Origin: Anaerolineaceae bacterium
GTDB taxonomy: Bacteria; Chloroflexota; Anaerolineae; Anaerolineales; Anaerolineaceae
Direction: 5' to 3'
Assembly: GCA_003158355.1 (NCBI GenBank)
Contig: PMIV01000281.1
Span: 3,521-11,629 of the forward strand
DNA length: 8,109 nt
The position numbers were made by a program, and so were the translations under genes. Below, in pieces: positions 1-6,438 of this stretch. Positions within the stretch are counted from its first letter, which is position 1. Each line of letters opens with the position of its first letter. The notes under the pieces are model-generated. The model was not told the origin of the DNA, searched no databases, and saw only the letters and a list, made by a program, of their open reading frames with translations.

Positions 1-569
1 GTTCCTTTCAAGCTCTGATATTGAGCAGTGGTGGCTATCACCATGGTTGAGGTTAATTCTTTGATCGCCGGAATAAAAGAATCCCTTTCCAGGTCGCGCA
101 GCATTTTATCGAACACAAGATGGTAAACATGATAGATGGAATCTGTGCTTACAAAAACCGGGGTTTCTTCGTAGCGGACTGATTCATATGCCTGATAAAA
201 CTCAGTATAAATTTTATCCGGGTCGGTTTTGGGCGGGATTACCACAAAACCGTTGGACTTCAGAGCAGTCTGTTGGCCTTCTGATAAAGAGAAAGCGCCC
301 AAATTACCCACCTGGCTCAGATCGAGAGGTAAAGAATAACCACCAGAGAAACTGGTGGGTAGGGTAACTTTTTGTTCTTGATAAGCAGAAAAGGCAGCAT
401 CATAGACATCTGCCGCAGCCATACTCGTAGAACCCGTATCCGCAGCGGCACTCGGAGCGGTGCTGCTCGTTGTACTCGCGGTTTTGGAAAGTGGGAAGTT
501 ACATGAAGCAAGAAGAATGGAAACGATGCTAAATAATCCAAAAAGGCTAAATACAAATCTCTTTTTCAT
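1..569 (-). CDS. DUF3160-type surface lipoprotein (partial, C-terminus beyond left edge)
   Basis: This is the N-terminal 189 codons of a gene that continues past base 1. It starts with a basic MKKR, a hydrophobic stretch, and a lipobox LLASC with Cys23 as the predicted lipidated residue, so the protein should be exported and lipid-anchored. A Ser/Thr/Ala-rich linker follows (about residues 30-50). The folded part contains NGFVV (106-110) and PVFVSTDSIYHVYHLVFD (137-154), which I recognise from memory as the start of the DUF3160 family. That family has no established reaction, so no catalytic role is claimed. The ATG at 569 is chosen because AGGAGG lies five bases upstream and the signal peptide begins there. 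The gene lies 9 bases after a calcium-loop repeat protein and is very likely co-transcribed and translationally coupled with it. The lipoprotein call is firm; the family call is good but made without a search. Confidence 0.8.
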   Translation of the reverse strand, partial: MKKRFVFSLFGLFSIVSILLASCNFPLSKTASTTSSTAPSAAADTGSTSMAAADVYDAAFSAYQEQKVTLPTSFSGGYSLPLDLSQVGNLGAFSLSEGQQTALKSNGFVVIPPKTDPDKIYTEFYQAYESVRYEETPVFVSTDSIYHVYHLVFDKMLRDLERDSFIPAIKELTSTMVIATTAQYQSLKG

Positions 570-574
570 AAATT

Positions 575-580
575 CCTCCT
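575..580 (-). promoter_or_regulatory. Strong Shine-Dalgarno overlapping the upstream gene's stop codon
   Basis: On the minus strand the sequence reads TAGGAGGAATTTATG. The AG of the upstream TAG stop (581-579) forms the first two bases of AGGAGG (580-575), and the next ATG is at 569. Ribosomes ending on the first gene therefore sit on the second gene's binding site, which is typical of translational coupling. Confidence 0.75.
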
Positions 581-1301
581 ATTTTTGAACCAGGATCCAC
601 TTTTGGGTTGCTGTACCGATAATTTTTAACTTGTGAAAATAATTTTTGCTTTGGTCGGCCAGGGTAAAACCAAAACCATTCCAATTCCAAACCGTTAATT
701 GACCTCCAATGTTTTCACCGTCATAAAGGCCTTCCAGTGTTACCAATTCCTGACGGCTGTCGCCATCCAGATCAACCACATTGATTTGTGAAACAGGTCG
801 GATGAGAGCAGATCCGCCCCACAACTCATTATAGCCATCTCGAGCCCAACCAATCAAGATAATGTGACAGCTTTTTCCGTCCAGGTCATGAAAAGCACTG
901 ATACGCCCACCGGAAGGTAAAAATTTATCGATCGGCCAGGGTTGGAAGGGCCGCCAGACCAGCAATATCACTTCCGGTTTGCCGTCCCGGTTCAAATCAC
1001 CGATCTGCGCTTCCTTCACTTGCCAGTTCTCCGGACTTTGCCAAAGCAAAGTTCCGGCGCAATTTGTAATTTGTAACTGATCAGACCATAAATTCAGGCA
1101 TTCAGGAATACCATCTCCATTTAGATCAGCCGATTGCTGCATCTTTACTGCCTGTGCAGATGGAACCAGAGCTGCCAATGATTCAGCCTGCAGCACCTGC
1201 TGTGAAAAAATCCAGGCAGAGAGTCTGGCCGGTTCGACCGACATCAACGCCAGAATTACAATAATGATCCATCTTCGCTTAATTAAAGACGACAAGTTCA
1301 T
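579..1301 (-). CDS. Exported or membrane-anchored protein with DxDxDG calcium-loop (FG-GAP/VCBS-like) repeats
   Basis: This 240-residue protein has a basic start (KRR at 8-10) and one hydrophobic segment (about 11-22), read as a signal anchor or signal peptide; no clear cleavage site is visible. The rest carries Asp-rich loops typical of FG-GAP/VCBS and EF-hand-like calcium sites: DLNGDGIPE (59-67), DLNRDGKPE (102-110) and DLDGDSRQE (177-185), plus a weaker DLDGKSC (139-145). Each is followed by a hydrophobic beta-strand-like stretch, as in beta-propeller blades. Three or four loops are too few for a full seven-bladed propeller. Cys68, Cys81 and Cys145 lie in the exported part. The protein is presumably extracytoplasmic and calcium-stabilised, with no reaction inferred. 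It is the first gene of a unit with the DUF3160-type lipoprotein, so the two may form a surface complex. The ATG at 1301 has only a weak AGGGA about nine bases upstream. Confidence 0.75.
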   Translation of the reverse strand: MNLSSLIKRRWIIIVILALMSVEPARLSAWIFSQQVLQAESLAALVPSAQAVKMQQSADLNGDGIPECLNLWSDQLQITNCAGTLLWQSPENWQVKEAQIGDLNRDGKPEVILLVWRPFQPWPIDKFLPSGGRISAFHDLDGKSCHIILIGWARDGYNELWGGSALIRPVSQINVVDLDGDSRQELVTLEGLYDGENIGGQLTVWNWNGFGFTLADQSKNYFHKLKIIGTATQKWILVQK

Positions 1302-1362
1302 CTATTCGGTTCCCTAAATTATTTTACATCCTAAGAGAAAGATTAACATCCGCAGGATCATT

Positions 1363-1391
1363 TTTTTATTGGAAACTTCCAATATTGACAA
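1363..1391 (-). promoter_or_regulatory. Candidate divergent promoter for the surface-protein unit
   Basis: Read on the minus strand, TTGTCA (1391-1386) is followed 17 bases later by TAAAAA (1368-1363). The spacing is right but the boxes are imperfect. Its -35 overlaps the -35 of the plus-strand tetR promoter, so RNA polymerase could occupy only one of them at a time. No better minus-strand promoter was seen between 1302 and 1440. Confidence 0.3.
1367..1384. promoter_or_regulatory. 18-bp perfect palindrome abutting the -35 box (candidate operator)
   Basis: TATTGGAAACTTCCAATA has 8-base arms (TATTGGAA/TTCCAATA) around a 2-base centre. It ends one base before the TTGACA of the tetR promoter and lies in the spacer of the candidate divergent promoter. 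The size and symmetry suit a dimeric regulator. Its sequence differs from the second inverted repeat at 1413-1434, so a different protein may bind it. A function is inferred from position only. Confidence 0.45.
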
Positions 1392-1412
1392 AAAATGCTA
1401 TTCCTTTATAAT
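1385..1412 (+). promoter_or_regulatory. Sigma-70 promoter of the tetR/ATP-grasp operon
   Basis: A perfect -35 TTGACA (1385-1390) is separated by 16 bases from a perfect -10 TATAAT (1407-1412). Transcription should start near 1418-1420, leaving a leader of about 35 bases before the ATG at 1455. A promoter this strong with an operator at the start site is what one expects for a tightly repressed gene. Confidence 0.8.
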
Positions 1413-1434
1413 AAAAACTGAACGGTCAGTTTTT
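1413..1434. promoter_or_regulatory. TetR-type operator (22-bp inverted repeat) at the transcription start
   Basis: Arms AAAAACTGA (1413-1421) and TCAGTTTTT (1426-1434) are exact inverted copies around ACGG. The inner CG is also symmetric, so only one pair of positions breaks the symmetry. ACTGA...TCAGT spacing around a CG-rich centre resembles operators of many TetR-family repressors. It begins directly after the -10 box and covers the predicted start of transcription, so binding would block initiation. The adjacent TetR protein is the obvious ligand. Binding itself is inferred. Confidence 0.7.
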
Positions 1435-1454
1435 TTATAAGGATGATAAAACCA

Positions 1455-2084
1455 ATGCCTAAAGTGACCCTGCAATATGAAGAAAATCGGAAAAAAAGTA
1501 TCCTATACGGCGCTGCCGCTGTATTTGCTCAGAAAGGCTACCAACAGACAACCATCGATGATATCGCCGTTTCTTTGAAAATGAGTAAAGGAGCAATCTA
1601 CCTCTATTTTAAAAACAAAGAAGAGTTATATGCCTCGGTTTTAGAAATCATTTATGAACGTCGTTATCTTACCCTCTCAACGTCGTATGAAGAAAATGAC
1701 CCTATCACCATCAAATTCGAGAAAATTATGGATCGCCTCGGAAGTTTGCTGAACCATGACGACTATATATTTATTCGATTGTCGATAGAAGGATTTTTAG
1801 AGAGCGAGCATTCCCCCAGGCTGCAAACAATCAAAAATGAATCTCACCTACACTTTTATAAACTGATTCATGGCCTTCTCCAAGAAGGACAGCTTTCCGG
1901 CCAAATAAATCCGGATTTAAATTTACCTAGTATGACTGCCGCAATCATGGCTGTAACTGATGGCTTAATGCTCCACAGCTTAGTCGCGAGTTGGGGAATC
2001 GATCCGGATCAAGTTCGGCATATCGTTCATGACACCTTTTTTCAACTAATAGAGAACCATTCAGAAAAATCCAAACCTTCGTAA
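1455..2084 (+). CDS. TetR/AcrR-family transcriptional repressor
   Basis: The product is 209 residues, normal for the family. The N-terminal DNA-binding domain is clear: NRKKSILYGAAAVFAQKGY (11-29), then TTIDDIAVSLKMSKGAIYLYFKNKEELY (32-59), which contains the helix-turn-helix and the YFKNKEELY signature that closes it. The remainder is helical and divergent, as expected for a ligand-binding and dimerisation domain, and does not reveal the ligand. ATG 1443 would add four residues, but AAGG abuts it directly. I prefer ATG 1455, where AAGGA lies 11 bases upstream and the protein begins MPKVT, like many relatives. It is first in an operon with the ATP-grasp gene and sits just behind a matching inverted repeat, so it probably represses itself and that gene. 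The coding region is AT-rich compared with the genes on either side of the operon. Confidence 0.92.
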   Translation: MPKVTLQYEENRKKSILYGAAAVFAQKGYQQTTIDDIAVSLKMSKGAIYLYFKNKEELYASVLEIIYERRYLTLSTSYEENDPITIKFEKIMDRLGSLLNHDDYIFIRLSIEGFLESEHSPRLQTIKNESHLHFYKLIHGLLQEGQLSGQINPDLNLPSMTAAIMAVTDGLMLHSLVASWGIDPDQVRHIVHDTFFQLIENHSEKSKPS

Positions 2085-2114
2085 GATTTATCGAAATTAT
2101 CCAAAAAGGAAACC

Positions 2115-3392
2115 ATGTCTACAGGTCAAAATTCAAATTCAAAAATTCGTATTCTTCTCTCTGAAGGATCAAGTACCAATGTCCGTGAAATGATCACTGC
2201 TTTAGGGCCACTAGGCTATACGCTGGATATATGTGATCCGAATCCATTTTGTTTAGGGCGATTTTCGCGATATATCAACAAGATTTACCGTTGTCCAATT
2301 TCAGGTATTGACCCGGTCGGTTACTTAAAATTTGTTATTCAATTACTTAAAGTGCAACATTATGATGTATTGTTTCCTGCGAATGAACAAGCTTATCTCT
2401 TCGCCTGGGCAAAAGACTATCTCACACCTTTAGTTGGTCTGGCGGTAGCCGATTTTTCAGCCTTCAAACGTCTACAAACCAAATCAGCTTTTATACAATT
2501 TCTCGACGAAATTCACCTCCCTCACCCCGTCACCCAAATTGCTCACACTTGGCCGGAAATTGAGCAAGCAGGAACTTTCTTTACAATGCCCTACTTTATC
2601 AAAACTTCATTTGGAACAGCGAGTACTGGTGTCTGGTGTATTAAGCAAAAAGAAGATCTATCATTGGTAAATTCCAAACTAGACGAGCAACGACTAATAG
2701 ACGGCCAAACTGAATTTCTTATTCAAGAAGTCGCCCCAGGTAATTTTGAACAATCCCATGCAATTTTTGATCATGGGCTTTTAATCGCACTTCATTGCAC
2801 AAGGCGTTTGTTAGAAGGTGCTCAGGGAGGTGCAGTTGTTAAGATTGGCGTAAAACGACCACTCGTTCAGCAGCATTTTGAAAAAATAGGTCGAACCTTG
2901 GACTGGCATGGAAGCCTCTCCATTGATTATTTTTGGAACGAACAAACTGGGCAACCTTCTTATATTGATGCCAATCCGCGTATTACTGAGCCGATGAACG
3001 CTGTAGTCAATGGCATTAATCTGGCTGATCTTCAAGTCCAACTTTCTTTGGGTAAAGAAATTTCCACTCCTTCCCCCATTTACCCGCCGGTAAAAAGTCA
3101 AAGTGCGATCCAATCACTGTTGGGGGCAGCAAGTTGGCGTTATTCACGCAGGGATGTACTTCACGAAATGATCCGGGTGTTATTCAAAAAGGGGATCTAT
3201 CGATCTTGTCATGAAGGGATGACGCCTGTTCTACAAGATTTCCCATCAATATTACCTATTATTTTTATTCTTATCAATCTTTTATGGGACCCTAAGAAAG
3301 AAAAATCACTAGCCTTGAATACTATTGCCAATTATTCGCTTGGTTCAGCCATTACCTGGCTATCAGTTAAAAAACCTAAGGACGTAATTTAA
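2115..3392 (+). CDS. ATP-grasp domain protein (CarB/D-Ala ligase-like fold), substrate unknown
   Basis: The 425-residue product carries an N-terminal pre-ATP-grasp region (about 11-110; RILLSEGSSTNVREMITALG), then an ATP-grasp domain. K163 in IKTSFGTASTG (162-172) matches the phosphate-binding loop; FLIQEVAPG (201-209) is the adenine-binding strand; LSIDYF (268-273) and YIDANPR (283-289) hold the metal ligands. ATP-grasp enzymes activate a carboxylate as acyl phosphate and join it to an amine or thiol; which substrates apply here is not visible. Both usual metal-binding Glu positions appear as Asp (D271, D285), while N287 and R289 are kept. The roughly 110-residue C-terminal part is unlike a ligase core and has hydrophobic stretches (378-391 and about 405-417), suggesting membrane contact or a helical lid. 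AAGGA lies four bases before ATG. It follows tetR by 30 bases and is presumably controlled by it. It could be a biosynthetic, resistance or peptide-tailoring ligase. Confidence 0.85.
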   Translation: MSTGQNSNSKIRILLSEGSSTNVREMITALGPLGYTLDICDPNPFCLGRFSRYINKIYRCPISGIDPVGYLKFVIQLLKVQHYDVLFPANEQAYLFAWAKDYLTPLVGLAVADFSAFKRLQTKSAFIQFLDEIHLPHPVTQIAHTWPEIEQAGTFFTMPYFIKTSFGTASTGVWCIKQKEDLSLVNSKLDEQRLIDGQTEFLIQEVAPGNFEQSHAIFDHGLLIALHCTRRLLEGAQGGAVVKIGVKRPLVQQHFEKIGRTLDWHGSLSIDYFWNEQTGQPSYIDANPRITEPMNAVVNGINLADLQVQLSLGKEISTPSPIYPPVKSQSAIQSLLGAASWRYSRRDVLHEMIRVLFKKGIYRSCHEGMTPVLQDFPSILPIIFILINLLWDPKKEKSLALNTIANYSLGSAITWLSVKKPKDVI

Positions 3393-3465
3393 TATTTTTT
3401 TCCGCCTATAACAGAGTTTATAAGCCTACCAACTAAACAGCAAATCCCATGCCCAAATAAACGAT

Positions 3466-3506
3466 TTTGAGGATGAATTCCAGAATGTGATTCATCCTCA
3501 AATTTT
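3466..3506 (+). terminator. Hairpin terminator after the ATP-grasp gene
   Basis: A 13-bp perfect stem (TTTGAGGATGAAT, 3466-3478, with ATTCATCCTCAAA, 3490-3502) has an 11-base loop and is followed by TTTT. The stem is only moderately GC-rich and the T-tract is short, so efficiency may be partial. It separates the ATP-grasp gene (stop at 3392) from the next promoter at 3536. Bases 3393-3465 hold nothing else I recognise. Confidence 0.7.
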
Positions 3507-3535
3507 CTATATTCCTTTAATGATTAAAATAATCT

Positions 3536-3564
3536 TTGACAAGAATGCATGTATCCCTTAAAAT
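3536..3564 (+). promoter_or_regulatory. Sigma-70 promoter of the EF-G-2 gene
   Basis: TTGACA (3536-3541) is separated by 17 bases from TAAAAT (3559-3564), preceded by an AT-rich stretch with the small inverted repeat TTTAATGATTAAA (3516-3528), which may act as an UP-like element. The predicted start is near 3571, giving a leader of about 35 bases. The gene therefore appears to have its own strong promoter. Confidence 0.75.
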
Positions 3565-3606
3565 TACTTAATTGAAATCATCTTAGCGTAGAGAAGGGCC
3601 TTTTTC

Positions 3607-5679
3607 ATGAAAGAATACTCGACTGAAAAAATTCGCAACATTGCGTTGGTCTCACACTCCAGCGCAGGTAAGACAATTCTTAGCGAAGCGATGCTCCATT
3701 TTACCGGGAGCACCACCCGAATGGGTAAAATTGAAGATGGCACGACCACCTCAGATTTTGATGAAGAGGAAGTTCGTAGGACGATTTCACTTTACACAGC
3801 GGTTATTCCAATTGAATACCGTGATACAAAAATTAACTTCTTGGATACACCAGGTTACACCGATTTTGTGGGTGAGGTTATTTCTGCCTTGCGTGTGGTC
3901 GATGGTGCAGTTGTTTTAGTGGATGCTGTCAATGGCCTCGAAGTCGGTTCTGAAATTGCCTGGGATTACTGTACAAAATTTAATCTGCCGCGTTTCCTTT
4001 TGATCAACAAAATGGACCGCGAGAATGCCAATTACGAAAAAGCATTAAAATCATTTGAAGAATTTTCCGAGATCCGCTTGATCCCGATTCAACTCCCCTG
4101 GGGAGAAAAACAAGGTTTTCAGGGTGTGATCGATCTATTAACCATGAAAGCTTATAAAGGCGACGGAAAAACCGCTGTCGAAATCCCTGCCGAATATAAA
4201 GACGACGCCGAAGTTGCCCGCGCAAAACTCGTTGAAGCCGCCGCTGAAGGTGACGATGCTTTATTGGAGAAATATCTTGAATCTGGTGCTCTTAGCGACG
4301 AAGAAGTCATCAAGGGCTTAACCAATGTCGTCCGGACCTGCGGATTTGTGCCGGTATTGGTCGCCGCTGGATCGAGCGAAACCGGAGTTGGCCGTTTCCT
4401 GGACGCCATCATCGACCTGATGCCTTCACCCAAAGATCTTCCTGGCATTGTTGCTCAAGGCAAAGCGGGTGAAGAAACATTGGTCGCGGATGATAAAGGC
4501 CCTCTCGCTATTTATGTTTGGAAAACAACTGCTGATCCGTTTGTAGGCAAGCAAACCTATTTTCGCGTTTATTCGGGTTCTATCGGCACTGATACTCATG
4601 TCTGGAACCAGACCAAGAGTATCGATGAGCGTCTGGGTTCAGTCAACATTCCAAGGGGAAAAGAGAGTACCGCAATTAAAGTCGTCCACGCCGGTGATAT
4701 TTGCGTAGTTCCAAAATTAAGCGAAACCTCCACCTCCAATACGTTGTGCGACAAGAACCACCCGCTCACACTGTCAATTCCCTCATACCCCAACGCGCTT
4801 TATCGTGTGGCCGTCTTCCCCAAGACCCAGGCCGATTCTACCAAGATCTCTTCCACACTGGCTCGTCTGTGCGAAGAAGATATGACGCTTTCCCATTTCA
4901 ACGACTCCACCACATTACAAACGATTCTACAAGGACTGGGTGACCAGCATATTGATGTTGCCATACGTCGTGCAAATTCCAAGTTTCAGGTCGGCATTAT
5001 TATGACGGAGCCCAAGGTTCCTTATCAGGAAACCATTACCAAACCCGCTTCTGCCATGCACCGCCATAAGAAACAATCCGGTGGTTCTGGTCAATTCGGC
5101 GAGGTTCATCTCAAGGTCAACCCCATTACCGACAAAGATTTTGACTATACCTGGGATGTTTTTGGCGGCGCTGTTTCACAATCTTATTCCAGTTCCATCC
5201 AAAAAGGTATCGCCACTGTAATGAAAGAAGGCGTCATAGCCGGTTATCCGGTTTCTGGAGTGCATGTTTCGGTCTTTGACGGCAAGGAACACCCGGTAGA
5301 TTCAAAACCTGTTGCATTTGAAGTTGCCGGTCGGGAGGCCTTTAAGCAGGCAATCCGAGAAGCCGGCCCAGTGCTGCGCGAACCGATCATGCTGGTCAAG
5401 ATCACTGTTCCCGAAGATCACATGGGTGACGTGATGGGCGACCTCAATACCCGCCGTGCCCGTATCCAGGGCATGGAGACCGAACACGGCAACAGTATTG
5501 TCTCAGCCAATATTCCGTTAGCCGAGATGCTGCGCTATACTACCACATTGCGCTCCATTACTGGCGGACGCGGCACCTTCTCGATGGAATTTGATCATAC
5601 CGAGGTTGTACCGGCTCATATCGCTCAGCCTATCATCGATGCTCGTACCAAAGAGATGGAAGCCAAGCACGAAGAATAG
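3607..5679 (+). CDS. Elongation factor G-like GTPase, EF-G-2 type
   Basis: The 690-residue protein has the full EF-G architecture: a GTPase domain (about 1-275), a beta-barrel domain II (about 295-390), and domains III, IV (with SGGSGQFGEV at 491-500) and V (with GDVMGDLNTRRARIQGME at 607-624). GTP-binding motifs are SHSSAGKT (16-23), DTPG (80-83) and NKMD (134-137). The P-loop lacks the AHIDAGKT of canonical EF-G, and the segment GKIEDGTTTSDFDEEEVRRTIS (40-61) resembles the EF-G-2 paralogues typified by the Thermus thermophilus protein, as I remember it. Those are ribosome-dependent GTPases not considered the main translocase. The gene is not beside rpsL, rpsG or tuf and has its own promoter and terminator, which also points to the paralogue. 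The ATG follows GAAGGG with an eight-base spacer. A role in translocation under special conditions or in ribosome rescue is inference. Confidence 0.9.
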   Translation: MKEYSTEKIRNIALVSHSSAGKTILSEAMLHFTGSTTRMGKIEDGTTTSDFDEEEVRRTISLYTAVIPIEYRDTKINFLDTPGYTDFVGEVISALRVVDGAVVLVDAVNGLEVGSEIAWDYCTKFNLPRFLLINKMDRENANYEKALKSFEEFSEIRLIPIQLPWGEKQGFQGVIDLLTMKAYKGDGKTAVEIPAEYKDDAEVARAKLVEAAAEGDDALLEKYLESGALSDEEVIKGLTNVVRTCGFVPVLVAAGSSETGVGRFLDAIIDLMPSPKDLPGIVAQGKAGEETLVADDKGPLAIYVWKTTADPFVGKQTYFRVYSGSIGTDTHVWNQTKSIDERLGSVNIPRGKESTAIKVVHAGDICVVPKLSETSTSNTLCDKNHPLTLSIPSYPNALYRVAVFPKTQADSTKISSTLARLCEEDMTLSHFNDSTTLQTILQGLGDQHIDVAIRRANSKFQVGIIMTEPKVPYQETITKPASAMHRHKKQSGGSGQFGEVHLKVNPITDKDFDYTWDVFGGAVSQSYSSSIQKGIATVMKEGVIAGYPVSGVHVSVFDGKEHPVDSKPVAFEVAGREAFKQAIREAGPVLREPIMLVKITVPEDHMGDVMGDLNTRRARIQGMETEHGNSIVSANIPLAEMLRYTTTLRSITGGRGTFSMEFDHTEVVPAHIAQPIIDARTKEMEAKHEE

Positions 5680-5698
5680 TTTTCAATATAAGTGACTT

Positions 5699-5734
5699 AA
5701 AGACTGGGAAGACAAAACCTTCCCAGTCTTTTTT
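5699..5734 (+). terminator. Strong intrinsic terminator after the EF-G-2 gene
   Basis: GACTGGGAAG (5702-5711) pairs perfectly with CTTCCCAGTC (5719-5728) around a 7-base loop and is followed by six T. Flanking A and T residues extend the stem by up to three more pairs. It sits 22 bases after the stop codon. Bases 5735-5885 between it and the next promoter hold no gene I can support. Confidence 0.92.
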
Positions 5735-5890
5735 ACTATCGACATTTAGGCAGCCTTAATAATATTTCATCCAAAAAGTCTTTGAAGAAATTAACAGAGT
5801 CAATTTAAAGTTCTGCTTGGGGAAATATTTTTCATGGGGAATTTACGTATTTCTGTAAAAATAATTCACAACCGACCATGAAACTGGGTA

Positions 5891-5896
5891 TATAAT
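5891..5896 (+). promoter_or_regulatory. Probable -10 box of the small secreted protein gene
   Basis: A perfect TATAAT lies 33 bases before the preferred ATG. No good -35 exists at 16-18 bases; TTCACA (5865-5870) is 20 bases away. Either the promoter is activator-dependent or only the -10 has been identified correctly. Confidence 0.5.
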
Positions 5897-5929
5897 GGAA
5901 AAGATATTTTTGCTTTGAAAGGAAAAATT

Positions 5930-6409
5930 ATGATAAACAAAAAAAATCGTTTAGTAATTTCTGCAGCATTGGCTTTTTGTCTCGTCTTGACCGTCGTGTC
6001 TACTGCCTTTGCTTCTGACGAAGTGACTGATCCAATCGTCATACCTAATGCGGATAATGTTAGTTATTCCTACGAAATCATCAACCAGGCAGATTTGCCA
6101 GGAACGATCAACAATGGTACGTCAAAAATCGTTCCCGAAGGATTCAGCAGCACAAAACAATTTGAGGGCAACGGAATTAAACTTTCGAGAATTAGAACTA
6201 AAACAACAGGCAAAGAGACTGTTTGCTTTTATTTTCCCAACTCTCAATATGGATGGACAGGAAAAATCTACAAGTGGGTTGATGGACAATGGACAGTCAC
6301 CCACAGCACTCAAAAATCATCCAATGATGAAAACAACCAGGTTAAGGTTTGTAATTCCTATGCAACCAGTGGCATATATGCTTTGATCGTAACTTATAGC
6401 GCAAAGTAG
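5930..6409 (+). CDS. Small secreted protein, function unknown
   Basis: The product is 159 residues. INKKNR is followed by a hydrophobic core and a classical cleavage site, AFA|SDE (about residues 25-28), so the mature protein of roughly 130 residues should be released or sit in the cell wall. The mature part is rich in Ser, Thr, Asn and aromatic residues with alternating beta-strand patterns. The region from VCFYF through KIYKWVDGQWT to VKVCNS and SGIYALIVTY resembles small beta-sandwich modules at the ends of secreted proteins. Its only two mature cysteines lie in VCFYF and VKVCNS and could form one disulphide. I assign no family or function. A TTG at 5915 would add five residues, but AAAGGA (5918-5923) with a six-base spacer points to ATG 5930 and would itself be translated from the TTG. 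The gene is monocistronic, AT-rich, and followed by a terminator. Confidence 0.8.
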   Translation: MINKKNRLVISAALAFCLVLTVVSTAFASDEVTDPIVIPNADNVSYSYEIINQADLPGTINNGTSKIVPEGFSSTKQFEGNGIKLSRIRTKTTGKETVCFYFPNSQYGWTGKIYKWVDGQWTVTHSTQKSSNDENNQVKVCNSYATSGIYALIVTYSAK

Positions 6410-6438
6410 CTCATCCAAATTCATTCTAACGTTGGTTT

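Noticed and set aside
317..556. Minus-strand 79-codon open frame overlapping the lipoprotein gene
   Set aside because: It is a shifted reading of the same strand. The frame starting at 569 has the strong ribosome site, signal peptide and lipobox and stays open to the edge.
1346..1367. Small inverted repeat ATCC/GGAT followed by a T-run, as a possible terminator
   Set aside because: The stem has only about four pairs, too weak for termination, and no plus-strand gene ends there.
1443..1454. Upstream ATG for the TetR gene
   Set aside because: AAGG abuts this ATG, leaving no room for ribosome binding. The ATG at 1455 has a usable site and a typical MPKV start.
2811..3113. Minus-strand 100-codon open frame within the ATP-grasp gene
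   Set aside because: It lies wholly inside a well-supported gene on the other strand, with no ribosome site or recognisable domain.
3564..5487. Several short open frames on both strands within and around the EF-G-2 gene
   Set aside because: The 690-residue frame is continuous and matches its family from end to end. The others are shadows of its codon pattern.
5915..5929. TTG start for the secreted protein
   Set aside because: Using it would put the Shine-Dalgarno AAAGGA inside the coding region. ATG 5930 has correct spacing and a normal signal-peptide start.
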